Shown here one piece after another: positions 1 to 7,800 of a stretch of 21,747 nt of DNA; the first letter of the stretch is position 1; each line of letters begins with the position of its first letter. The DNA is taken from positions 1 to 21,747 of the forward strand of contig CAUBQN010000013.1 of assembly GCA_958438125.1 (NCBI GenBank), given 5' to 3'. The stretch is from an uncultured Collinsella sp. (lineage in GTDB: Bacteria > Actinomycetota > Coriobacteriia > Coriobacteriales > Coriobacteriaceae). Below the pieces are notes generated by a model, which searched no databases, had not been told where the DNA came from, and worked only from the letters and a program-made list of their open reading frames with translations. The position numbers and the translations under genes were made by a program.

Positions 1-898
1 CGATGTAGTACACGCAGAACATGATGACCACAAAGATCGGCAGGCCCAGGATACGATTGGTAACCACGCGGTCGATCTTCTCGGAGGTGCTCATCTTGGC
101 CGGAGCCTTGGTCATGCACTCATCGATGATGTGCGCGATGACGCCATAGCGTTCACCGGTGATGATGGACTCGGCATCGTCGTCGCAGTCCTGCTCGCAC
201 TGGGCGACCAGCTCCTCCACACGAGCAGCCTTCTCCTTAGTGAGGTTGATGAGCTTGCAGGCGTCCGCGTCGCGCTCGAACAGCTTGACGGCGTAATAGC
301 GGCGCTTTTTGGCGGGAACGCTTGCCGGCAGATTGTTCTCGATGTGGTCCAGAACGTCCTCGATGGAGGAATCGAACTTGTGCTCCGGCACCTGGCCCTT
401 AGAAGCAGCGGACTTCTTGACCTGCTCGAAGAGCTCCTTGATGCCCTTGTTCTTAAGAGCCGAGATCATCATGACCGGGCAGCCGAGCTTCTTGGAGAGC
501 TTGTCCGTGTCGATCTTATCGCCGTTCTTCTCGACCAGGTCGGCCATGTTGAGGGCAACGACCACGGGCAGGCCGGTCTCGATGACCTGAAGCGCCAGGT
601 ACAGGTTGCGCTCGAGGTTGGTGGCATCGACAACCTGGACGACCACATCGGGCTCGCCGCTCATGAGATAATCGCGCGAGCATTGCTCCTCGGGGCTGTA
701 GGGGGAAAGCGAGTAGATACCAGGGAGGTCCGTGATGGTAACGTTCTTGTCGCTTAGGAGCTTGGCCTCCTTTTTCTCAACCGTGACGCCGGGCCAGTTG
801 CCAACGTAGCCGTTGGCGCCGGTGATCAGGTTGAAAAGCGTGGTCTTGCCGCAGTTGGGGTTACCCGCCAGCGCGACATGGATCTGAGAATCCGCCAT
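1..898 (-). CDS. feoB: Ferrous iron transport protein B (FeoB), N-terminal part, cut by window edge
   Basis: FeoB is the inner-membrane Fe(II) permease with a cytosolic N-terminal G domain. The 299 codons visible here cover the G domain and the first membrane segment. G1 is GNPNCGKT (residues 12-19), the G2 threonine lies in NWPGVT (34-39), G3 is DLPG (57-60) and G4 is NMAD (117-120). A helical region follows, then a hydrophobic stretch (RILGLPIFVVIMF) that opens the permease domain just before the edge. The ATG at 898 is preceded by AAGGA, and the protein begins close to the G1 motif, as the family does. The C-terminal permease part lies left of the window. It is the last gene of a feoA-feoA-feoB cluster, separated from the nearer feoA by 123 nt that hold a DtxR-like site. 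Identification is firm. Confidence 0.97.
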   Translation of the reverse strand, partial: MADSQIHVALAGNPNCGKTTLFNLITGANGYVGNWPGVTVEKKEAKLLSDKNVTITDLPGIYSLSPYSPEEQCSRDYLMSGEPDVVVQVVDATNLERNLYLALQVIETGLPVVVALNMADLVEKNGDKIDTDKLSKKLGCPVMMISALKNKGIKELFEQVKKSAASKGQVPEHKFDSSIEDVLDHIENNLPASVPAKKRRYYAVKLFERDADACKLINLTKEKAARVEELVAQCEQDCDDDAESIITGERYGVIAHIIDECMTKAPAKMSTSEKIDRVVTNRILGLPIFVVIMFCVYYI

Positions 899-971
899 TC
901 AATCCTTCTTCCTTGTGTGCCTGCGCTGCTTTCTCCGCGCAGGCTGGATAATGTGCTTTAAAGTTGCTGCA

Positions 972-990
972 TTAAGTTAGAAAAACCTAA
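972..990. promoter_or_regulatory. DtxR/IdeR-like iron operator upstream of feoB
   Basis: The 19 bases, read on the minus strand, are TTAGGTTTTTCTAACTTAA. They match the DtxR consensus TTAGGTTAGGCTAACCTAA at 15 of 19 positions; three of the four mismatches are in the centre. The inner arms AAGTTAG and CTAACTT form a clean inverted repeat. The site lies in the 123-nt gap between feoA and feoB. Iron-dependent repression of ferrous uptake genes by DtxR-family proteins is well established in Actinobacteria. The assignment here rests on sequence match and position only. Confidence 0.6.
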
Positions 991-1021
991 CTTTATCTGC
1001 AGATATATGCGCCGCGAGCCC

Positions 1022-1243
1022 TTACTGAACCTCGACGACGGCAGCCTCCTCCTTGCGGATGGAAAGCTCGTAGCCGCGCACGTTGATCTCGACCGGATCA
1101 CCGAGCGGTGCTACCTTTACGACCTTGAACGAAGTGCCCTTGATGAGCCCCAGGTCCATAAGGTGGCGGCGAAGCGCGCCCTCACCGTGAAGCTTGACGA
1201 TGGTAGAGCTCTCGCCCACCTTAACGTCACCCAACGTCTTCAT
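1022..1243 (-). CDS. feoA: FeoA, small cytosolic partner of FeoB (copy nearer feoB)
   Basis: This 73-residue SH3-like protein is of normal length for FeoA, which supports Fe(II) uptake through FeoB, probably by docking to it on the cytosolic side. Typical signatures are visible: RRHLMDLGLIKGT (about residues 25-37), where family members have R..L.DLG...G, and PLGDPVEINVRGYELSIRK near the end. The ATG at 1243 has AGGGGG upstream. It lies 39 nt downstream of a second feoA and 123 nt ahead of feoB on the same strand, so the three probably form an operon, with feoB possibly also having its own promoter. Confidence 0.95.
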   Translation of the reverse strand: MKTLGDVKVGESSTIVKLHGEGALRRHLMDLGLIKGTSFKVVKVAPLGDPVEINVRGYELSIRKEEAAVVEVQ

Positions 1244-1282
1244 CCTCTTGTCCCCCTTTCGGTTTTTATCAAATGCTGTGGA

Positions 1283-1525
1283 CTAACCGACGGTCATGAT
1301 GTGCATGGCAACCTTGGAATCGATGCCAAAGCGTGCGCCCAGCACCGTGACGATGATATTGGCGCCACTCGAGCTCACCACGTGGATTTCGTTGCCCTCG
1401 ACAAAGCCGAGGTCCTTGAGGTGGTGCTTCATGTCCTCATTGCCCTTTACACGAGACACGCGCACGGTTTCGCCCGCTTTTACCATCGAAAGCGGCATTG
1501 CCGGCATCTGCGGTCCGCAAGACAT
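1283..1525 (-). CDS. feoA: FeoA, second copy (first gene of the feo cluster)
   Basis: An 80-residue FeoA-family protein with the SH3-like signature MKHHLKDLGFVEGNEI (about residues 32-47) and the closing strand GARFGIDSKVAMHIMTV. It is clearly diverged from the downstream FeoA and carries a short extra N-terminus (MSCGPQMPAMPLS). The ATG at 1525 is preceded by AGGAG at a 6-nt spacing, so the start is secure. Two successive feoA genes before feoB occur in several anaerobes. Whether both copies act on the same FeoB cannot be read from the sequence. Confidence 0.93.
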   Translation of the reverse strand: MSCGPQMPAMPLSMVKAGETVRVSRVKGNEDMKHHLKDLGFVEGNEIHVVSSSGANIIVTVLGARFGIDSKVAMHIMTVG

Positions 1526-1568
1526 GAATGGCTCCTAACGTCAGTTCGTCCCCAACATCGACATGGTA

Positions 1569-1620
1569 AAAGTTAGCCATGTCTATGTTCGCTTTAGTAA
1601 ACTAACACGTGGTTAACTTT
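1569..1620. promoter_or_regulatory. Inverted repeats in the feo cluster promoter region
   Basis: The gap between the HPr terminator and the first feoA holds a 10-base inverted repeat (AAAGTTAGCC at 1569-1578 against GGTTAACTTT at 1611-1620, one mismatch). It flanks a shorter near-palindrome, TTAGTAAACTAA (1594-1605). Both resemble the half-sites of the DtxR-like box at 972-990, so this may be the iron-responsive promoter of the whole cluster. No convincing -35/-10 pair was identified. The assignment is weak. Confidence 0.35.
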
Positions 1621-1668
1621 TTGGAAAGGGTCCCCGTTCAGATTTCGAAAAAGTTTCCTATACGAAAC

Positions 1669-1704
1669 AAAAAGGCGCGGCAAAGGACCATCCTTTACCA
1701 CGCC
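1669..1704 (-). terminator. Intrinsic terminator of the HPr-like gene
   Basis: On the minus strand the stem GGCGTGGTAAAGGA pairs with TCCTTTGCCGCGCC around a 3-nt loop (two G-U pairs), followed directly by TTTTTG. It begins 9 nt after the HPr stop codon. It separates the HPr transcript from the feo cluster downstream. Confidence 0.85.
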
Positions 1705-1713
1705 CCGTCATGC

Positions 1714-1962
1714 TTAAAGCGAGAGGTTTCTGATCGACGTAACGCAGGAAGCCTCGTCTACGCCCGAAACGCGAAAGATGATGTCCTCGCCGCACTCGCC
1801 GTAGAGAGCCATGAGTCCCATGACATCGCGGCCATCCGTGTGGCGATCGCCGATGCTGACTGACACGTCGCTACGATGCTTGGCAATGATGTCATAGAGC
1901 AGCGCAACCGGGCGGGCATGTAGTCCCAACGGATCTTTAATCGTCTTTGTAAACTCGACCAT
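1714..1962 (-). CDS. HPr-family phosphocarrier protein with Asp at position 46
   Basis: An 82-residue protein of normal HPr length. HPr carries phosphate from enzyme I to sugar-specific EIIA proteins on His15. The motif DPLGLHARPVA places the histidine exactly at residue 15, followed by Arg17 and Pro18. The second signature region reads DVMGLMALYGE, so residue 46, normally the regulatory Ser phosphorylated by HPr kinase, is Asp. The ATG at 1962 was chosen because GGGAGGGG lies just upstream and gives the canonical length; an in-frame ATG 8 codons earlier has no such site. It is monocistronic, with its own terminator. It could be the main PTS HPr or a specialised paralogue; no other PTS gene is in the window. 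Confidence 0.9.
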   Translation of the reverse strand: MVEFTKTIKDPLGLHARPVALLYDIIAKHRSDVSVSIGDRHTDGRDVMGLMALYGECGEDIIFRVSGVDEASCVTSIRNLSL

Positions 1963-2060
1963 GTCCCCTCCCGCGGCATCGCACATTCGGCCGGCAAAAC
2001 CCAGCCACGTGGTAGCTATTGTACCGTTAGATGCTTCTCGAGAGCTCCTCTGAACACCTC

Positions 2061-2280
2061 GTGGTCAAAAAGTGGCAAATATGAGTACTGTCACCAATTT
2101 AGTAGCAGCAAAATCGAGAGCAAATTGCCTAATTTGAGCGATTCGAAGAGGTTGAAAGCCGTCAAACGCCCTTTAAAGGGGGCTAGATAAATTGATTATG
2201 AGCCCATTTTCGCTCAGAGCAGGCCGAAAAATATGACACCTCTTTTGCAACAGTACTCATATTTGGTATTTTTTGACCAC
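2061..2280. repeat. 220-bp non-coding element with 31-bp terminal inverted repeats (MITE-like)
   Basis: The ends 2061-2091 and 2250-2280 are inverted repeats matching at 28 of 31 positions. They start with GTGGTCAAAAA and end inwards with the perfect 16-mer CAAATATGAGTACTGT. The interior is A/T-rich compared with neighbouring genes and has no convincing ORF. No obvious target-site duplication is seen at the outer edges. The element occupies most of the 422-bp gap between the HPr gene and the permease terminator; 1963-2060 holds nothing else recognisable. It could be a MITE-like relic or a structured RNA locus. Confidence 0.6.
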
Positions 2281-2300
2281 AGGGTCCAAAACCATGCTCC

Positions 2301-2337
2301 AAAACACAAAAGGAGGGGCCTCGTAAGGCCCCTCCTT
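2301..2337 (-). terminator. Intrinsic terminator of the amino acid permease
   Basis: A perfect 11-bp stem (AAGGAGGGGCC with GGCCCCTCCTT, 6-nt loop), followed on the minus strand by TTTTGTGTTTT. It lies about 47 nt beyond the permease stop codon. Confidence 0.85.
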
Positions 2338-2384
2338 AGGAAAGGGAATCGATTTATTCCACAGCCGTAGATTAATCCTAGCCG

Positions 2385-3848
2385 CTACTCCATCATGTCG
2401 AGGACGGAGGGGCGAAGCTCGTTCTCAGCAGCCTCGGGATCGGTTTCGCGCAGGCGGTTGATGTAGCGGTTGTACCACATCACGGCAAGGCCCAGGAAGA
2501 CAACCACGCCGCCGACGTTGTAGACCAGCGTCAGCCACAGAGGCTGATCGAGCGGAATGGTGCCGCAGATAAGCACGAAGCAGAAGACCACAAGCAGGAA
2601 TGCAGCAATGACCAGGCCAAAGGTGCGCGAACCCATGCGGAAGCCACGGGGAGCAGCGTCGAAGTTCTTGCGCAACATAAAGTAGGCAAGCAGGATCAGC
2701 AGCGGCGGGAGCAGAGCGGTGGCAGCCGTCATGTTGGTGACGATCATGAGCAGGTCGTCGAGGTTACCGGAGCCCAGGGCCGGGATGATCAGGATGGGGA
2801 CGACGATGGCGAACTGCAGCCAGGCAGCGCGGGCAGGAATGCCGTGCTCGTTGAGCTCGACGATCTTGCTGCCAAAGACGCCCTTGGGGATCTCGGTGAA
2901 GAACACCTTGATGGGAGCGGAGGTCCACATCATGAGGGAGCCCAGCGTAGCGGCGAGTAGGATCAGGCCGATGACGCGCGTAGACACTTCCATGGGAATG
3001 CCAAAGTGGGCAAAGACAGCGCCGAACACGTCGAAGATGCCGGTGGAGATGGCAACGCCGCCCTCGGGGATGAATAGGTTAACCAGCAGCGAAGCGCCTG
3101 CATACAGAAGGCCGATGGTCAGGCCGGCGATAACGACGGTGCGCACGAAGGCCTTGACGCCGCCCTTGAGATCGTTAAGGAACACGCCGACGGACTCAGC
3201 GCCACCAACGCCCTGGATGATCCAGGCAAGCGTACCGAAGAAGCCCCACATAGTGGCGAAGTTGCTCATGTCGGGAGCCATGTTGGCGGGAGTAGGAGCC
3301 GTAGCGAACTCAACGCCGCCAAAGGCAGCAGCCAGGGACAGCAGGATGAACACGGCAGTCAGGCCGAGAGCCGCGGTCGAACCGAAGGAGGAAATAGAGC
3401 CGATCCACTTAGCGCCCTTGGTCGAAACCCACGTGGCAATAGCAAAGACGACGATCTCAATAATGGTGATCCACAGCTGCGAAAGCTCAGCATTGGCACC
3501 AAAGAACACGTAGCTCGCGTAGATGATGACATTGGGCAGGACGGACGCAAAGTAGAACAGGTTGACGAACCAGTAGCTAAACGCCGTCAGGAACGCCCAG
3601 CGGCCGCCCATCGAGGTCTTGACCCAGGCGTACACGCCCGACTCGGAGTCCTTGTTAAGGCCGACGAACTCGGCGGTAACCAGGGTATAGGGGACAAAGT
3701 ACAAAAGCGTGGCGAAGAAGAACGACGGCGCAGCTGCCAAGCCGATGGCCGCGTTGTTGTTGATGATGTTCTTGATACCGAACACGGCGGCGACCGTCAT
3801 GCCCAGCAGAGCGAACGAACCAATCGTTCCTCGTTTTTCAGAGCTCAT
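2385..3848 (-). CDS. APC-superfamily amino acid permease (GadC/YjeM-like)
   Basis: A 487-residue polytopic membrane protein with about 12-13 hydrophobic segments. It starts IGSFALLGMTVAAVFGIKN, the APC TM1 pattern with its unwound glycine region. This beginning and the overall length resemble the glutamate:GABA antiporter group (GadC, YjeM). The substrate is not readable; an amino acid or amine exchanger is the reasonable limit of inference. The ATG at 3848 is chosen over an in-frame ATG 12 nt upstream because GGGAGGGCTT sits between them as a ribosome binding site. It is monocistronic: a strong terminator follows, and the upstream ebgC lies 153 nt away on the same strand. Confidence 0.88.
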   Translation of the reverse strand: MSSEKRGTIGSFALLGMTVAAVFGIKNIINNNAAIGLAAAPSFFFATLLYFVPYTLVTAEFVGLNKDSESGVYAWVKTSMGGRWAFLTAFSYWFVNLFYFASVLPNVIIYASYVFFGANAELSQLWITIIEIVVFAIATWVSTKGAKWIGSISSFGSTAALGLTAVFILLSLAAAFGGVEFATAPTPANMAPDMSNFATMWGFFGTLAWIIQGVGGAESVGVFLNDLKGGVKAFVRTVVIAGLTIGLLYAGASLLVNLFIPEGGVAISTGIFDVFGAVFAHFGIPMEVSTRVIGLILLAATLGSLMMWTSAPIKVFFTEIPKGVFGSKIVELNEHGIPARAAWLQFAIVVPILIIPALGSGNLDDLLMIVTNMTAATALLPPLLILLAYFMLRKNFDAAPRGFRMGSRTFGLVIAAFLLVVFCFVLICGTIPLDQPLWLTLVYNVGGVVVFLGLAVMWYNRYINRLRETDPEAAENELRPSVLDMME

Positions 3849-3924
3849 AAGCCCTCCCAATCATCTATTAAATGTCATCTAAACCCGTCCGGGCTGCAAG
3901 CGCAATCGTGGACGGCGCACCTGC

Positions 3925-3968
3925 TAAGGGGAATGGGAAAAAGGGAGTCAACAAAGCCATCCCCCTTA
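3925..3968 (-). terminator. Possible terminator downstream of ebgC
   Basis: TAAGGGGAATGG and CCATCCCCCTTA form an imperfect stem, with a run of Ts inside the loop on the minus strand rather than a proper tail. It sits in the 153-nt gap between ebgC and the permease gene, where the operon would be expected to end. Weak call. Confidence 0.3.
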
Positions 3969-4001
3969 ACGGCGCGAAGCAAACGTCCAGGTGGACGAAT
4001 A

Positions 4002-4457
4002 CTACTTGTTGGGGAAGGAATAACCTTCGACCGTCACGTGCAGCACCACGACGCGGGGATCCGCAGTGTCGGCGAGGACGCGATACGCCTCGTCGATCTC
4101 AATGACGGCAACGCCGCCGGCAGGGATCACCACCTTCTCCCCCGCGCCCTCAAAGCGCTCGCGATCATCGATATCGCTGTAGGCGCGGGTGCAGGTGAGG
4201 CCTACCTTGGGGGCAACCTCGACAGTCAGGTCGCCGTCGAGCGGGGCGAGCACGGCATGATAGCGACGGTGACCGACCAGATCGGCGGTAGCCGCCTCGT
4301 GGGCGTTCACCCACCAATACACCAGCGAGTCACCGATGGAGTACGCCACATCGTGCTGCAGTTCAGAAACGCCGTCGAGCGCCTGTCCGGTACGCATCCA
4401 CTTCTTGACGGACTTCATCTGAGCGTCGAAATCGGCGCGCGAGTTAAAGACATGCAT
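4002..4457 (-). CDS. ebgC: Beta-galactosidase small subunit (EbgC; YhcH/YjgK/YiaL family)
   Basis: A 151-residue protein close in length to E. coli EbgC (149). It belongs to the small cupin-like YhcH/YjgK/YiaL family, with the motif GHRRYHAVLAPLDGDLTVEV in the middle and a late YRVLADTADPRVVVLHVTVEG segment. In E. coli, EbgC associates with EbgA and is needed for full activity. Here it starts only 3 nt after the ebgA stop codon, with AAGGAGG overlapping the end of ebgA, so the two are translationally linked and almost certainly one operon. The partnership with EbgA is inferred from gene order and family. Confidence 0.9.
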   Translation of the reverse strand: MHVFNSRADFDAQMKSVKKWMRTGQALDGVSELQHDVAYSIGDSLVYWWVNAHEAATADLVGHRRYHAVLAPLDGDLTVEVAPKVGLTCTRAYSDIDDRERFEGAGEKVVIPAGGVAVIEIDEAYRVLADTADPRVVVLHVTVEGYSFPNK

Positions 4458-4460
4458 GGC

Positions 4461-7400
4461 TTATGCCTCCTTAATGGGTGCCAGCGCCTGAGCCAAATCG
4501 GCAGACGTCAGCGGTCGCAGGGACACCTCAAAGCTGAAGTTCTCAAAACGGGTGCGATAGGAATCGAGCACCTCGGAACCCCAAGAGTTCGAGCCAAGGC
4601 CGAGCAGCTGGTCGTTGATGTTAACCGTGACCGTGTCGCCCGGAACAAGGTCGTAGACGTGCTTGGCATTATCAATAGCCTCGCAGCTATAGGGCCATGC
4701 CGAGAACGAGAACGGGTTGGAAGCGGCGTCGGCCGGACGAGTCACCAGCACGCCATCACCGTGGCTAGAGCGCAGGGCAACCCAGCGGGTACCCTCGCGG
4801 TTGGCACAGTCCTGGGGCATAACGTAGGGCGTGAACATGTCGTCGACCGTAGTGCGGTAATGACCGACCGGGTTGGCGCGCAGCGAGTCCGGATAGTTCT
4901 CGCCCGGGCCGTGGCCATACCACTCGACGGCACGATCACAACCGGGAACCTCGAAGGAGATGCCGATGCGCGGGATAATGTCCGAATAGTCGCCGTAGGG
5001 CTCGCCGGAAACCTTGAGGTCGACGCGGCCACTCGGAAGCACGGTATAGACGAGCTCGACGCGCATGCCGAACGCGCGGACGGGAGGAGCGATACGCTGG
5101 CTCACGGTAACGACGACCGCATTGCCGTCCTGCTTCCAAGAAACCTTGCGGGTGGACGTCTGCATTACATCGATGAAGTTATCCTTCCACAGGGAGTCGT
5201 ACTCCTGAGCGTGGTTGTCGACGAGCGGATGCCAAAAACCAACCTGGGGACCAGAGGCCATGACGTCACGCCCGGATGCTTTCCACTTGCTCACGGTGCC
5301 GTTGACCTTGCTGAAGGTCAGCTCGCCGTTGAGGGAGTGAATGCGAATCTCCTGCTCGGTCTCCTCGACCGTAAGCTCAGAACGAGCTGGGGCGGCGATG
5401 GCCGGCGCCGGATGGTTTGCGATGGCAAACTGGCTTGCACCCAGCTGGAACATCGGCTCGCACCAGACGTGAGCGGCCATGGTGTAGGCGCGCACGGTCA
5501 GCAGGGTCTCGCCTACCGCGGCCTCGCGAATCACCAGCGGAAGCTGGACGGACTCGCCGGGGGCAACCGCACCGGGCATGAGCGTCTTGCGGCAAACCAC
5601 GTCGCCGTCCACCAGGGTCTCCGCCGACAGGCAAACATCCTCGAGAGTGGTAAACCAACGCTTGTTGGTGACGGTCAGCTCGCCCGCCTCGGCATCGTAG
5701 GCCATGCGAACCGGGCAGATGACCTGACCATACTCAGTGAGGCCCGGGCTCGGCTGCTGCCAAGGGAACACCATGCCGTCGATGCAGAAGTTGCTGTTAT
5801 TGGGGTAATCGCCGTTGTCGCCACCATACATATCGTAGGCAACGCCGTCCTCGGTCACAGCAGCCAAACCGTGGTCGCACCATTCCCAGATAAACTGGCC
5901 TTGGATGCAATCCCAGCGATCGAAGACCTCCTGGTACTCGGACAGACCTCCGGGGCCATTACCCATGGAGTGGCCATACTCGCAGTTGATGCGCGGCTTG
6001 GGGAACGGATGCTCACCAAAGTCGTTCATCTGCGACACACGGGAGTACATCGTGGAAATGACGTCGACGGTATCGGCGTTGCGGTCCTCCTCGTAGTGGA
6101 CCGGACGACCATCGAGCTCGTGAGCCTTGGCGTACATCGCGCGGATGTTGCAGCCATAGCCGCTCTCGTTGCCCAGCGACCACATGATGATGCACGCGTG
6201 GTTGCGCTCCTGCATCACCAGGCGCTCAATACGGTCGACGTAGGCCGGCTCCCATGCCGGGTCGTCGGTAACCAGGGCGATGGTGCCGATATTCTCGAAG
6301 CCGTGGCTCTCCATATCGGTCTCGGCGACCAGCATGATGCCATACTCATCACACAGCTCGTAGAAGCGCGGGTCATTGGCATAGTGAGAGGTGCGCACTG
6401 CGTTGATGTTGTGCTGCTTCATGAGCTCCAGGTCGCGGCGCATGCGATCGAGGCCCACGGCGCGGCCCTTGTGATCGTCGTGATCGTGGCGGTTGACGCC
6501 ATGCATCTTAAAGTAAGTGCCGTTGAGGTAGATATGATTGCCCTCGACCGTCACCTCGGCAAGACCCTGGCGATGCGGGACGTACTCGCTCACCTTGTCG
6601 CCGTCGTAGACCTCAAACGTAAGATCGTAGAGGAAGGGGTCCTCGGGATTCCAGAAGTGGGCATCGGTCACGCTGCACTCGGCATGGCCGTCGACGCACT
6701 CACCCGTAGCCACCACGTTCTCGCCATCGCTGAGCGTAAACACAACGCGGGAAGCGCCCTCGGCAACCGTATCGAGCGTGATCAGAGCGGCATCGCCCTC
6801 GCGGTGCGTGCGGAACCTAAAGTCGACCAGGTGCGCGGCGGGACGCTGCATAAGGTACACATCGCGGAAGATGCCCGAGGCCCACCACATGTCCTGATCC
6901 TCGATGTAGCTGCCATCGCTGTACTGCAGGACCTTGACCGCAAACAGGTTGTCGCCCTCGACGAGCGCGTCGGTCACGTCGAACTCGGCAGACAGGCGCG
7001 AACCCTTGGTCATGCCGATATACTGGCCGTTGACGTACAGCTCGCCATAGCTCTCGATGCCGTCGAAGCGAATGATCTCGCGAGCGCCGGCAGGAACGGC
7101 GGGAAGGTTGACGATGCGCTGGTAGACGCCCGTGGGGTCGTCGGAGGGAACGAACGGCTGATCAACCGGGAACGGGAAACCCTCGTCGGTGTAGGCAAGG
7201 TTGCCATAGCCGTCCACCTGCCACAGGTGCGGAACCTCCACGTGATCCCACTCGGGCTTGTACGTGGAGAGTTCCTCGTTGGAGACGGCAGCGGGGCCCT
7301 CAAAGAGGCGGAACTGCCACGAGCCGGACAGCTGGACAAACCCGCGCGACAGCTCGCGGCTGTACGTTGCAGCGAGATCGGCAGTCTCGTAACCCATAAA

Positions 7401-7469
7401 GTACGCATGGGGTGCCAGGCGGTTCCTGTGGGTGAGCGCTTGGTTTTCCCAATCGTTAATGGCGTCCAT
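4461..7469 (-). CDS. ebgA: Beta-galactosidase large subunit, GH2 (EbgA-type)
   Basis: A 1002-residue glycoside hydrolase family 2 enzyme of the LacZ/EbgA class. The order is an N-terminal sugar-binding domain (WQVDGYGN, about residues 84-90), Ig-like domains, the TIM barrel, and the C-terminal beta-gal small domain (HGPGENYPDS region). The acid/base Glu is E435 in SLGNESGYGCN and the nucleophile is E497 in NCEYGHSMGN. HGVNRHDHDDHKG (323-335) is the usual barrel entry motif. No signal peptide is seen, so it is cytosolic. The ATG at 7469 has AAGGAG 8 nt upstream. With ebgC immediately behind and a divergent LacI regulator in front, it forms a locally controlled beta-galactoside utilisation unit. 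No sugar transporter is adjacent, so uptake must be encoded elsewhere. Confidence 0.96.
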   Translation of the reverse strand: MDAINDWENQALTHRNRLAPHAYFMGYETADLAATYSRELSRGFVQLSGSWQFRLFEGPAAVSNEELSTYKPEWDHVEVPHLWQVDGYGNLAYTDEGFPFPVDQPFVPSDDPTGVYQRIVNLPAVPAGAREIIRFDGIESYGELYVNGQYIGMTKGSRLSAEFDVTDALVEGDNLFAVKVLQYSDGSYIEDQDMWWASGIFRDVYLMQRPAAHLVDFRFRTHREGDAALITLDTVAEGASRVVFTLSDGENVVATGECVDGHAECSVTDAHFWNPEDPFLYDLTFEVYDGDKVSEYVPHRQGLAEVTVEGNHIYLNGTYFKMHGVNRHDHDDHKGRAVGLDRMRRDLELMKQHNINAVRTSHYANDPRFYELCDEYGIMLVAETDMESHGFENIGTIALVTDDPAWEPAYVDRIERLVMQERNHACIIMWSLGNESGYGCNIRAMYAKAHELDGRPVHYEEDRNADTVDVISTMYSRVSQMNDFGEHPFPKPRINCEYGHSMGNGPGGLSEYQEVFDRWDCIQGQFIWEWCDHGLAAVTEDGVAYDMYGGDNGDYPNNSNFCIDGMVFPWQQPSPGLTEYGQVICPVRMAYDAEAGELTVTNKRWFTTLEDVCLSAETLVDGDVVCRKTLMPGAVAPGESVQLPLVIREAAVGETLLTVRAYTMAAHVWCEPMFQLGASQFAIANHPAPAIAAPARSELTVEETEQEIRIHSLNGELTFSKVNGTVSKWKASGRDVMASGPQVGFWHPLVDNHAQEYDSLWKDNFIDVMQTSTRKVSWKQDGNAVVVTVSQRIAPPVRAFGMRVELVYTVLPSGRVDLKVSGEPYGDYSDIIPRIGISFEVPGCDRAVEWYGHGPGENYPDSLRANPVGHYRTTVDDMFTPYVMPQDCANREGTRWVALRSSHGDGVLVTRPADAASNPFSFSAWPYSCEAIDNAKHVYDLVPGDTVTVNINDQLLGLGSNSWGSEVLDSYRTRFENFSFEVSLRPLTSADLAQALAPIKEA

Positions 7470-7500
7470 GGTGATGCTCCTTCATCATCGTAGTGATTCT

Positions 7501-7515
7501 TGTGCAACCGGTTGT
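7501..7515. promoter_or_regulatory. LacI-type operator O1 (ebgA-proximal)
   Basis: TGTGCAACCGGTTGT contains the perfect palindrome CAACCGGTTG with the central CpG typical of LacI-family operators. It lies 32 nt before the ebgA start and overlaps the expected transcription start. Confidence 0.8.
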
Positions 7516-7519
7516 CCTT

Positions 7520-7549
7520 ATCTTACGGGCGATGCAAAAAACTGTGCAA
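7520..7549 (-). promoter_or_regulatory. Probable ebgA promoter
   Basis: On the minus strand, TTGCAC (7549-7544) and TAAGAT (7525-7520) are separated by 18 nt. The -35 box lies inside the distal operator, and the proximal operator begins just past the -10. Binding of the repressor would therefore cover both ends of the promoter. Confidence 0.5.
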
Positions 7550-7563
7550 CCGGTTGTACAACC
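7543..7563. promoter_or_regulatory. LacI-type operator O2 with overlapping second palindrome
   Basis: The same 15-mer as at 7501-7515 recurs exactly 42 bp away. It continues into a second overlapping palindrome, GGTTGTACAACC (7552-7563). The remaining part of the 331-bp ebgA-lacI gap (7564-7800) shows no further clear site; a TATAGT at 7734-7739 may be the lacI -10 but lacks a convincing -35. Confidence 0.78.
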
Positions 7564-7800
7564 GCGACACTTATGTCACCCTGAGTATCGAAACTCAGCG
7601 CAAGACATCGTTCTCAAGCTCGTAGGCAACCGCCACGCCCGCTGATATCTCACCCATACGAGACGTATTCGATTGCGGCTTGGTTGCAAAACGACACCGG
7701 TCACCGGATATCATGAACGCTGTTCAGGCGCACTATAGTAAGCTGTATCCGCACCAGCCCGTATCAGCGACAACATCGACCGCATTCTCCAGGAGACGCC

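Noticed and set aside
3933..7493. 1186-codon plus-strand open frame opposite ebgA and ebgC
   Set aside because: It lies antisense to clear GH2 and EbgC genes with intact catalytic motifs. Its translation has no recognisable family and reflects stop-poor G+C-rich codons.
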